Source: Dryocosmus kuriphilus (Eukaryota > Arthropoda > Insecta > Hymenoptera > Cynipidae). Taken from it: a stretch of 64,000 nucleotides of DNA. The notes beneath the pieces are model-generated. The model saw only the letters and a list, made by a program, of their open reading frames with translations, was not told the DNA's origin and searched no databases. The DNA is taken from assembly GCA_038277395.1 (NCBI GenBank), contig CM076196.1, forward strand, positions 95,424,385-95,488,384, read 5' to 3'. The position numbers and the translations under genes were made by a program. Shown one piece after another: positions 55,440-64,000 of the stretch (position 1 is its first letter; each line of letters opens with the position of its first letter).

Positions 55440-56135
55440 CTATGTCGGGACTTTAAGGAGGCTGGCGAAGCTGTACAAATTCGTGCTTTGTCAAATATTG
55501 CTGCACAAGGTTCGATGAATGAGCTGGCGCATTAGCGTAGTGAAGAAGCCAGTCATCGCTTGACCAATGTTGAGGCCGTTTTCTTCTAATTGCGTCACGT
55601 AATCTTTTCAAAACTTCACGATAAAATTATCTATTGAGTGTCTGACCTGTAGGAGCGTATTCGTGGTGCACAACACTTTCATATTCGAAATAAACTATCA
55701 ATATTGACCTGACATTGCTTCGACTTTGACGTGCTTTTTTCCGTCGTGCCTCTGATGGAAGCTTCCACTCTGGCTTCCCATAAGCCCACGATTCATCACC
55801 AGTAATAATCTTTTTGAGTATATTTACATCATCAGAAATGATTTCCAAGTTGTCCTGAGCGATTTCGAAGCGAAGTTTTTTCTGCTCTTCTGTCAGCAAT
55901 TTTGGAATGAATTGTGCACACACACGAGTCATTCCCAGTTTCTCGGTTAAAATTTCGCAAACATTAGCTTTCGGAATTCTAAGATCATATTCTAGTTCGC
56001 GCACAGTCAACCGGCGATCTTCTTTAATCGCATGTCGCACACGCTCGATATTTTCTGGTGTTGTTGAGCTTGAAGGACGGCCGTAGCGTGAATCACTGTC
56101 AACAGACTGGCGGTCGTTTCTAAACTGCTTGTACC

Positions 56136-56220
<85 letters not shown>

Positions 56221-56428
56221 TATGGCTTTTACAAAGACAGTCATCTCCAAAGGCCTTTTGGATCATTTCAACCGTTTCCGCACAAGTCTTTTCAAGTTTA
56301 AAGCAAAATTTAATGTAAATTCGCTGTTCAAATCTTTCAGTCATTTCAAGCAACAAACATGTCCGCCGAACGGCAAAAAGGCTCCTTACATAAATGCACG
56401 CTGTGTGCGAACTAAGGCCTCTCGACAA
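55440..56428 (-). pseudogene. Mariner transposase (broken)
   Basis: From the minus-strand Met at 56428: an N-terminal helix-turn-helix (CAETVEMIQKAFGDDCLCKS), then the TA microsatellite read as Ile-Tyr repeats. After it come NDRQSVDSDSRYGRPSS, VRELEYDLRIPKANVCEILT (second helix-turn-helix), the first catalytic Asp in KIITGDESWAYG and VVHHEYAPTGQTLNR, where a stop falls. The second Asp region (WLLH) lies beyond near 55550. The expected residues between AYG and WKLP are deleted. The microsatellite and the stop inactivate it. Confidence 0.85.
56139..56214. repeat. (TA)n microsatellite inside the mariner transposase
   Basis: About 38 TA units at the position corresponding to the short spacer after the first helix-turn-helix of the sister copy near 8000, which has CATACATATAG there. 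It appears to have expanded from that seed. Confidence 0.95.
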
Positions 56429-56552
56429 AGACTGCGATATCGAGGCAGTCTCTGAACCGTGTCAGTTTACAATGTTACCCAGTAGAAGGCGCTCGAATTT
56501 TCTGTCGCAGAGATTCAATGGTATTCCGAATACTTTTCGGACAGACCTCGTA

Positions 56553-57063
56553 TATATACATATATATTGTAATATTGTAATTTACTTATATGAATAATAG
56601 TAAACAAATTGGGACATAACTTCGGCACTGCTTCCTGAAAACCTTAAATAAACTGAAAACTCAATCTCAAATCTTAATTTTGGGCGCCGTCACTTAGGTT
56701 AAATAATTACAACACATCTCTGGTATAATATTTGACAATTTATATGATACTAGGCATCGAAATAAAAAACAAAGTGTGCTCGACCAAACGGTTCCTATTT
56801 GGAAATTTAATAACATAACAGAGTTCTCGATGATACTTGACAATTTCAAGAAAAAAACATGAATTCTGATGATTCCGAAATAACAAAATCTCCAAACAAT
56901 TTAAACTTAATTCTTAATCATAACTAACTAAAAACAGTTAGGCTTCTCTACGCGGTACTCCGTTAAAAAATATTTCCAAAACAATAACTACATAAGTAAA
57001 AAAGACACTCAACAAGTAGTCCAGTGTGGACCTTATTAGTAACTTTATATATACTGTGCATGA
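56553..57063. other. No feature recognised
   Basis: AT-rich sequence between the mariner and the polymerase pseudogene. It could be part of the Polinton-like element but shows no identifiable end or gene. Confidence 0.4.
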
Positions 57064-58080
57064 GTGCGTGTGTTAAAAATGATACTCAACGAATGCGCAA
57101 AACTCATTTTCAGTATAGAGGATGTGATGACTTTAATGAGATCGTCTGGATATGCACCTCTAGACGAAGTCAAAAAGTGGAAGAATGAGAGCTCGCTTTG
57201 TCTAAAGACAGTCAGGAGAGAACTTTATAGAAAAACACCACCGCAGTCATTTAGCAGAAAACAAGGTGTTAGATATTGACAAAGCTTTTAACAGCCGCGT
57301 TAAAAATTGTATTGTAGCAAATTTAATGCACAAAGATGTTCTTATCTTCTTGAACGATGCTCAACGATTATTTATGGTACAATTGGGTAAAGACTTACGA
57401 CGACACAAGTCTTTGAAAATAAATGCAGTACTTCTTATCTATTATACAAACATTTGGAAAGAAAGCCTGACGAGAAAAATTTCAAGTCAAACAGTTAAGC
57501 AACATATTCCACCACTGATTTGAATTTATGGTTTCCTCAAAGAAATGGAGGACTTTGAGGAAAAGGATTCTGTGTGGACCTTACACTCGATTATCACGCT
57601 TTCTGTCAATAGTAACAAGATCAATCCAATTAAGGGCAGCTCATATATTAAACTTCCACTATGGGTTAAGGCAAAGAAAGCTTGTGTCAACATACAAAAC
57701 GACGACAACAAGTGTTTCAAGTGGGCTATACTTTCAGCCATACAACCAATTCACTTCCATAAACATCCTAAACGCGTGTCCAGATAATAGCAGTACAAGG
57801 ATGAGCTGGATTTTTCATACATCACTTTTCCAGTTGCACTGAATGATGTTCCAAAATCTGAAGACCGAAACAACATATCAGTGAACGTATACAGTCTGAT
57901 AAAGAAGAAGGAGAACAAATTCACGGTGGTGCCACAAAAAAAAGACACACATGTGAAACTTGTTCGTGTAGAAGAGGAGTATGTTTGTGAGAATAACCGC
58001 GATGATGAAGAAGAAGACGAAGAAGAAAAAAAGAAAAAAAAAGACCAGAAGAGAAGACCTTGAATATTCAACTTGCACTA
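57064..58080 (+). pseudogene. Polinton/Maverick-type DNA polymerase B, N-terminal region
   Basis: Broken plus-strand frames precede the polymerase core: FNSRVKNCIVANLMHKDVLI with LRRHKSLKINAVLL (57280-57440), IKGSSYIKLPLWVKAKKACV and CFKWAILSAI (57640-57740), then KDELDFSYITFP and ISVNVYSLIKKKENKFTVVP (57800-57960). The order matches the long N-terminal region of protein-primed polymerases of Polintons and related arthropod elements, as remembered. An acidic then Lys-rich tract (58000-58060) is probably a later simple-repeat expansion. Shadows on the opposite strand are ignored. There are frame breaks near 57265, 57540 and 57787. Confidence 0.7.
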
Positions 58081-60739
58081 CGTGTGGATAGAGGACCTTT
58101 CTCGATTGACGAGTAGACGACAGTCCAAACATGATGGAAAAAAATATGTTTGTGACCGATGCTTACACTATTTCCGAAAAATGGAGAAAAAGTTGCTCAC
58201 ACTGAATATTGTGTCAAATTAAATGATTGCAAAGTGGTGCTGCCAGAACTTGGAAGGAGCGTTATTCAGTTCAAAAGCTTCAAGAACCGCGAAATAGCTA
58301 CGTTTATCATCTATACGGATAGCGAGGCCCTTTTATTACCTGTAAATGAATAAATTCAAGGAGCAGGTGCATCCAATCCTGAAGTCTCTGAGAAACATGA
58401 GGTCTTCAATATTGATTTCTTCTTCAAGTGCAGTCTCTAATGGTGTGAAACCAGCAAAGTGGTTCGCTCAATAATTACTTGGAATCTCCTGTTCCAATGC
58501 AAAAATTAACCTTCGAGGAACAGTAGCCTTCGTAGATGCCACCACTTGTCACATTTTTCAGAAGGCACTGCATCCCCCCAATGAAGAAGGTACATGATCA
58601 CTGTCACCTGTAGTTAAGTACCGTGGACCTGCGCATGAGCATTGTAACTTATCATATCATATCAGGACTCAAAAACCATACCTGCTATCTTTCATAATCT
58701 GAGTGGATATGACGCTCACATTATCATTCGCGATATTGCCACATAACTTGAAGGTAAAGTTAAAGTTCTTGCACTCAATAAGGAAAAACATATTTCATTC
58801 ACAAAGTATGTTCAGGAAACCCAAGTAAAATTTAGATTCATTGATTCATTCCAATTTATGTCCTCTTCTGTGAAAAATTTAGCGTCATACCTCACCCAAT
58901 ACAAAATTGTCAGTGCAGTGTTTTTCGGTGTTGAGCGAGAGAAAATTGAGCTTCGCACGAGGAAGGGTGTTCTTCCATATGATTACCTTGACTCAAGGAT
59001 AGACTCAATGGAACCCAGCTTCCACCAAAAGAGAAATTTTATAGCATTCTCAACGATTCGGAAATATCAGACGAAGATTATGCACATGCACAACAGATAT
59101 GGGGTGCCTTTAATATCAAGACACTCGGCGAATATGTCAGACTGCACATGAAAACTGACGTTTTGCTTTTAGCTGACATCTTTGAAAGTTTCTGTGAACA
59201 GTCTCTCGAGTCTCACGACCTAGATACAGCACACTACTACAACACTCATGGCTTGACATGGGATGCTATGCCCAAATATTCAAAAGTGAGATTAGAGCTC
59301 CTCACCGACGTGGATATGCTGTTCATAATTGAGCAAGGCAAAAGAAGTGGAGTAAGTCAGTGCTCCTACAATTATACCATTGCCAATAATAAGTACGTGC
59401 CAGTTTTTAGCAAAGATGAGGATATCATCTACATGATTATTTAGACGCAAACAACCTGTACGGTTGGGTGATGGGACAACCTCTCCCTTACGGTGGTTTC
59501 GGGTGGCTTACGGAAAACTTTGATTTCAACATTCCAGAAGATTCACCCATTGATTACATTCTAAAAGTAGATTAGGACTATCCCGCGGAACTTCACGACA
59601 GGCACAATGATTTGCCTTTTCGTCCAGAACACTCGAAACCACCTGTGCTGTCGGAATCATCAGCGAGGTTCAGCCGGGAGAAGCTCCTAACTACCTTACT
59701 ACTGAAACGAAAGTACGCTCTTCATTATCGTGTTTAGCACATGGACTTAAGCTTGGGAAAATTCGTAGAGTTTTGAAATTTCAGCAATCAGCATGGTTGA
59801 AATATTATATTGATTTAAAAACAATATTGACGGCTAACACTAAAAACGAGTTTGAAAAGAAACTCTTCAAACTCATGAATAATGCAGTTTACGGAAAGAC
59901 AATGGAGAACACACAAAAATACGTTGATGTGAAACTTGTGACAAAGTGGGAGGGTAGGTATGGAGCAGAAGCCCTCATAGCCGAACCAAACTTTCACAGT
60001 CGAGCAATCTTCAGTGAAAATATCGTTGCAACTGAACTGAAAAGAACAACAAGCCGGTCTATGTACGTCTTGCAGTGCTGGATATCTCTATTAGCCTTAC
60101 TTACGTTTCCACTACGATTATATGATTGAAAAGTGCGGCAAGAAAGTGTAAACTCCTATACACTGATACAGGCAGTCTAATATATGAAGTGAAATGTGAC
60201 GCATATCTACGCCGACATGAAACAGGACACGCACAAGTTTTACAGCTCCGATTACCCTCAAGACAATGTTTACGGAATGCCGCAATTCAACAAGAAAGTT
60301 TTAGGCCTCATGAAGGATGAGTATTGTGGTAAAATTATCACTGAATTTGTTGCCTTGCGGAGTAAAACGTATAGCCCCGTGTAAACGGAGAAGCCTTTGT
60401 GAAGAAAGCAAAGCTTTAAAATCAGGCATTCTACGAAAAACCATAACATTTGATGATTACACGGAATGCATGAAACATTTGTCAGTCCAAAACAGAACGC
60501 AGTATGTGATCTGATCGAGACTACACAATTTCGAGACCATCCAGCTGTTAAAAATTGCACTGAATCCTCACGACGATAAGCGACGCTTACTCCACAACAC
60601 CACAGACACTCTTGCTTGGGGACACTACAGATTAAACACTGCAATGGGCGTTGACGCTACTGACAATAATGACGACGATATTATTACAGACGATGACTAT
60701 GAACTTTTAGACCTTCTTGTTCAAAACTATATGCTGTGA
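58081..60739 (+). pseudogene. Polinton/Maverick-type DNA polymerase B, exonuclease and polymerase domains
   Basis: Protein-primed family B polymerase, broken by about ten frameshifts or stops. Visible in order: a Cys/His finger remnant (CDRCLHYF, HTEYC), an exonuclease region (IYTDSEALL; LSGYDAHIIIRDIA near 58700; RFIDSFQFMSSSVKNLASYL near 58835), then LLADIFESF and WDAMPKYSKVRLELLTDVDM. Polymerase motif A is LDANNLYGW (59442), motif B is KLMNNAVYGKTMEN (about 59870) and motif C is YTDTGSLIYE (about 60160), where the second catalytic Asp of the usual D-T-D is Gly. The C-terminus reaches a stop at 60739. No integrase, ATPase, protease or capsid gene of a full Polinton is in the window, so only the polymerase survives here. 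Confidence 0.85.
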
Positions 60740-61005
60740 ACCCTTGTGAATATATCATAACTAAATATCAATATCACCTTTTTACTCTTCTAAATACATT
60801 ATTATTACTGCACAGCGGTATCACCTTTGTAAATAGTTACTTTCGACTCTTGTAAATACATTATAATTATTATTGTACAACGGTATCACCTACGTTGATG
60901 TGAATGTAAAAACATGACTGTGTGGCGCAACGCTAGCGAGTATACTCTAGATCAGTCTTTGTAAATAGTTACTTTCGAATCTTGTAAATATATTATTATT
61001 ATTAT
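60740..61005 (+). repeat. Short duplicated segment after the polymerase
   Basis: TTTGTAAATAGTTACTTTCGA followed by TCTTGTAAATA occurs twice, at about 60830 and 60956, separated by about 126 bases. Between the copies lies a tRNA-Trp-like relic. Confidence 0.7.
60916..60955 (+). pseudogene. tRNA-Trp-like relic
   Basis: GACTGTGTGGCGCAACGCTA followed by GCG and CTCTAGATCAG keeps the 5' half of a tRNA-Trp sequence (compare 61945-62015). The 3' half is gone. The 40 bases before it (TATCACCTACGTTGATGTGA and neighbours) also match those before the second copy, so both belong to one repeat. Confidence 0.5.
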
Positions 61006-61140
61006 GGGCCCACCTCCTCCCAACGGTACTCATGACCCGGTACTTCGCTACCAAACACGGTCGCGAACGCGGCAAGTGCTTAGTAGATTCGTTTGTGTCA
61101 GATGCGGTTTCAAAAATTATTCTGCTTCCGCATCTTCCGT
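61006..61140 (+). repeat. Dispersed repeat X, copy 2
   Basis: Direct match to 72-205, again directly after a TTATTATTATTAT stretch. The motif TTTGTGTCAGATGCGGTTTC also recurs inverted and diverged at about 61415-61445. Confidence 0.7.
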
Positions 61141-61170
61141 CTCAAACAGACGCCCGCAGAACCATTAGTC

Positions 61171-61171
<1 letters not shown>

Positions 61172-61226
<55 letters not shown>
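61172..61226. repeat. Homopolymer: 55 T
   Basis: A pure T run, equivalent to a poly-A tail on the minus strand. It may mark the 3' end of a minus-strand retroposon lying to the right (61227 onward). No AATAAA is seen within 30 bases upstream on that strand. Confidence 0.9.
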
Positions 61227-61231
<5 letters not shown>

Positions 61232-61838
61232 TGCTCCCTTACAGGCAACATTATCAGAGGCATTTGTCCTTAATTCTTTTTAATGTTATAAATTTCAAGC
61301 GATATTGCTTACCCCAGGTGCCAAGGGGACAAAAGCACTCCCCAAAGAGAGAGATAGCGAGAGAAAGAAAGTCACAGACATACCTGGGAGTGGAAACCAG
61401 AGCATTCGTCAAGATTTTTTAAACCAGCATCTGAGACAAACGACTCAATTAATATATTAATATTTCGAGCGGTGGACAACACACACAACTTCACAAACGT
61501 ACGCGGACATACACGACACGATAGCGAACATAATAATAACAATAATAACAAGTTATAACAAGAACAAATAAAATTCACAAGACATGATAAAACTAAATAA
61601 AACTCTGTCAAAAAAATTTTTTTAAATATTAAAAATGCATAACGTGGGGTTGTCAACATTTAAAGTGTACGTGGGATAGCCTTATTTACAGAAGACGATT
61701 AGCCGCTATCGTTGGTAACGCCCATAAAACTCCGGACGATGCGGCAGGTGTTAAGCAATATCGCCTTCTGTATAAGATGTAAAAATTTCCCAGCTCCCAG
61801 GTCTTCCAAGTGCTGGATGCATCTCACGTGAACGTTCC

Positions 61839-61840
<2 letters not shown>
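61227..61840 (-). other. Unassigned sequence, possible retroposed transcript
   Basis: If the T run is a poly-A tail, this would be the transcript body on the minus strand. No domain is recognised. A CAG/GTATGT motif near 61383 looks like an unspliced donor, which argues against simple processed-mRNA retroposition. Confidence 0.25.
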
Positions 61841-61881
<41 letters not shown>

Positions 61882-61903
61882 TATTATTATTATTATTATT
61901 ATT
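61841..61903. repeat. (ATT)n microsatellite
   Basis: About 20 ATT units with one TTTATT interruption. Confidence 0.9.
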
Positions 61904-61944
61904 GTAAAACGATATTACCTGCGTTAAGGTGAATGTAGTCATAA

Positions 61945-62015
61945 TCTCTCGTGGTGCAATGGTAGCGCGTCTGACTCCAGATCAGAATGTTACGAGTACG
62001 AATCACGTCGGGGTA
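61945..62015 (+). tRNA. tRNA-Trp(CCA)-like sequence, probably a pseudogene or SINE head
   Basis: 71 bases with the anticodon arm TCTGACTCCAGATCAGA, which pairs perfectly and carries anticodon CCA. The D arm is GTGCAATGGTAGCGC and the A box is good. The acceptor stem (TCTCTCG with CGGGGTA) has one mismatch and several G-U pairs, and the T arm (ACGAGTACGAATCACGT) is damaged, so function is doubtful. A related relic with the same 5' flank lies at 60916-60955. Family T copy F starts directly after it. Confidence 0.5.
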
Positions 62016-62017
62016 CA

Positions 62018-62850
62018 AAATTTTTACATTCTCATCTCAATGAGAAGGTATTAGTTTTACGTGAAAACTGAATTCCGTGGATTTCATAAAATCTCGACGT
62101 ATCATGACCCTTTCAATCCGAAAAGACATATTTTACGACGGTGTCTGTCTGTGTTGTCGTCATTGTCGATGTTCGTTTCGTCGTCTGTTCCCACGATTAC
62201 ATTCGGAGGACTAATTGGATTGGATTGCGCTTTGGCGTACTTCCTCAAGGCGTCAGAAGTAAAGACGAGTTCGTTAACCAGCGATGTTTGACCAGCGTTT
62301 ATGGTTTTATCCATAAAAAGCTGTTTTTACAAAATCAAAGAATCCATTTTCCGACTAAACTACGCGAGATACAAAAAAAAAAGACCAGAAAGTAAAATCG
62401 TTTATCTCAAAAAAATCTACAAATTCTGTGTTAACTATTCTTTGGTATGATGCACGGTTTTTGTTTCAATCGAGAAAACGTTATTCAAAATAAAAAATTC
62501 AAATTTCCCGCCAAACTATGCAAGATACGAAAAAATAACAATCAACAAGGTTGTTCTCCTTAAAAAAGTCTACAAATTTGCTCTGTATCATTTTTCGGAA
62601 AGACGCATAGCTTTTGAGTTATTCGTGAAATATGTTATTAAATACAAACAAATCCACTTTTCACCAAAACTATGCAAGGTACGAAAAAAATGATAACAAG
62701 CAAAGTTTCTCACTTTAAGAAGGTCTACAAATTTGCCTCAAAATATTTTTTGATCCAATGCATAGTTTATTCATGAAACGTATAATAGTTGTTTTAGTCA
62801 AAAGATACACTACTATAAAGTTATTAAGATGTTGTAAGCTATAAGCTAAT
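62018..62850 (+). repeat. Family T, copy F
   Basis: It starts TTTTTACATTCTCATCTCAA, followed by the CTCGACGTATCATGACCC counterpart, TGTCTGTCTGTG, GGATTGGATTGCGCTTTGG, three to four 145-bp units and GAAACGTATAATAGTTG. The GC-rich end is absent; the copy fades near 62840. Confidence 0.8.
62102..62314 (-). CDS. Recurrent small frame of family T, copy F (hypothetical)
   Basis: A 70-residue frame starting MDKTINAGQTSLVNELVF, then KYAKAQSNPISPPNVIVG, an Asp/Asn-rich stretch and a short tail. Counterpart of the frames in copies B, C and E. Confidence 0.35.
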   Translation of the reverse strand: MDKTINAGQTSLVNELVFTSDALRKYAKAQSNPISPPNVIVGTDDETNIDNDDNTDRHRRKICLFGLKGS

Positions 62851-63540
62851 ATCCTACGGTACCAAGACCTTTTTCTCACTCGCAAGTTTCAGTAAATCCT
62901 CCTTCTTCATTTTCTCTAAACTCCCCTCATCTTTTCGTTTCTAGCACTCTGTAAATTTTTCCAGTCACTTAAACTCGCCTCAGAACCGGTTTTTCTCGCA
63001 TTGTACACGAGTCAGTTTTCCTCTTCTCGTACTACCCCTGCCCTACCAGTCCCCACTCTTGTCGCCCTCCTATCTTTCCTCTCATGTTATCGAACTACGC
63101 TCTACTCTCCTTTTTCTCACCCGCACTCACTAGCAGTTTCTTAAGTCCGAAAATCACCGACATCTCAGCTTTCCACCGTGGCCCACCTTCCTTCTCCCCT
63201 CTTGACTCTTGCACGTAAGCTCCACGCGCCAGCCATACTCCTCTCTGATCTTCTCACTCCACTCGCGCGCCCTTATTTTTTCTCCTTTCCGCACCCGTTG
63301 TCATTTTTCAACGTTCTTAAGCTGCACGTCCACCAGTTTTCTAGCATCGAGCTTCACCCGGCAGGTCCAGATGGGGGACCAGCCAACTGTTTGTCTCTCA
63401 CTCTGGTATACAAACCGTCATTTCCTCTCCGTCTTCCTCTAGTTTTTTGTCCCATCCACTCAACCTTCCCAACCTCCCCCGATTATATTTTCGAGCGCCC
63501 TCCTTCAAATAAAATTTGTCGTTAGTGGCTATGTTTGGAA
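62851..63540. other. Pyrimidine-rich stretch, unassigned
   Basis: C/T-rich sequence (CTTCTTCATTTTCTCTAAAC, CCTCTCATGTTATCG) ending AAATAAAATTTG. Overlapping frames of 77 and 115 residues follow the pyrimidine bias and show no domain. On the minus strand this would be a purine-rich 5' region like that of non-LTR 2, but I cannot confirm it. Confidence 0.35.
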
Positions 63541-63544
63541 AAAG

Positions 63545-63860
63545 TATTATATAATATAATAGAACAATATTGTATAATATAACATATAATACTATATAAT
63601 ATAATACAATAATATTATATAATATAATACAATAATCTTATCCAATATAATGCAATAATATTATAGAGAGTAATATAGAAGTATTTTATAATATAATACA
63701 TTAATATTGTATAATATAATACCATTATATTATACAATATAATACACTAGTATTATATAGGGTAATATAAAAGTATTGTATAATATCATACAATAATGTT
63801 ATATAGTGTAATATAATACAAATATATTATATAATATAAGAATAGGCTAATATAATAATT
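63545..63860. repeat. AT-rich tandem repeat
   Basis: Imperfect units such as TATAATATAATACAATAATA repeat throughout, with occasional GAGAGTAATATAGAAGTATT variants. From 63861 to the window end nothing is recognised. Confidence 0.8.
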
Positions 63861-64000
63861 CTGTAATAAACAAATAGAATATACCGAAATAAGAATGAGA
63901 ACTTAGTGCAGTAAGAAGCAGACCTAGGCTGTTAGAAATGGTGGGGAAATGTGGCCTCTCAACCTTTCTCGGCGCGGCCTTTAGGGGGTTTGCGAGCCTG

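Larger units (their letters stand above)
55166..56550 (-). mobile_element. Mariner element, full length with both ends
   Basis: 1385 bp flanked by TA (55164-55165 and 56551-56552). The ends are CAAGGTCTGTCCGAGAAGTA and the inverse of TACTTTTCGGACAGACCTCG. Same family as 6986-8148, which lacks the right end. A (TA)n array of about 76 bp sits inside the transposase gene and accounts for the extra length. Confidence 0.9.

Noticed and set aside
61383..61670. Processed pseudogene with poly-A tail on the minus strand
   Set aside because: There is a 55-T run, but no recognisable protein, no AATAAA and a donor-like site inside; kept only as an unassigned stretch.
63178..63525. 115-residue secreted-like protein
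   Set aside because: The pyrimidine-rich composition generates Ser/Leu/Pro-rich frames in two registers; no domain or conserved pattern.

Overview
The window looks like a transposon graveyard from a large, AT-rich arthropod genome. An insect is most likely, and Hymenoptera is plausible but unproven. The evidence is the repertoire: mariner elements with TA target duplications, RNase-H-bearing and R1-like non-LTR retrotransposons, Ty3/gypsy-type gag-protease and reverse transcriptase debris, a Tc5-like element, a Polinton/Maverick-type protein-primed DNA polymerase, tRNA-derived repeats, and long AT, CT and ATT microsatellites. I found no intact host protein gene. Almost every long open frame is a piece of a decayed element or a chance frame through a repeat.

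Layout. 0.4-3.9 kb: a minus-strand non-LTR fragment beside a terminal-inverted-repeat (TIR) element that carries a broken Cys-containing protein. 4.2-9.2 kb: gag, zinc-knuckle and protease remains of a plus-strand LTR element, interrupted by a mariner. 9.9-18 kb: a very large nested inverted repeat. Its outer arms enclose two TIR elements (E1 and E2, both with CACAGTGGG-type ends), a further inner arm pair and a copy of a dispersed repeat here called family T. E1 contains tandem copies of a motif identical to the histone mRNA 3' stem-loop. 18-23.5 kb: a small MITE, microsatellites and three palindromic TTAA-flanked MITEs placed end to end. 23.5-28.7 kb: four more family T copies, three of them in tandem.

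29.6-37.2 kb: a three-level nest, with a non-LTR split by a Tc4/Tc5-like element whose right inverted repeat is split by a mariner; an R1-like 3' end follows. 37.6-43.5 kb: a second minus-strand non-LTR, itself split, a 40-nt G run and gypsy RT/LTR debris. 43.6-48.9 kb: the best preserved non-LTR, with ORF1, endonuclease, RT and RNase H, carrying an internally deleted mariner. 49-56.5 kb: a tRNA-derived SINE, degenerate LTR-like sequence and another mariner. 57-60.7 kb: a Polinton-type DNA polymerase B pseudogene. 60.7-64 kb: tRNA-Trp-like relics, poly-T, a sixth family T copy and AT-rich tandem repeats.

These parts do not form a pathway. Their relationship is insertion history, which can be read from interrupted frames and target duplications. 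The observations most worth following are the histone-type stem-loops inside a DNA transposon, the recurrent small open frame in family T, the triple palindromic MITE array and the Tc5-like element with its CTAAG target.
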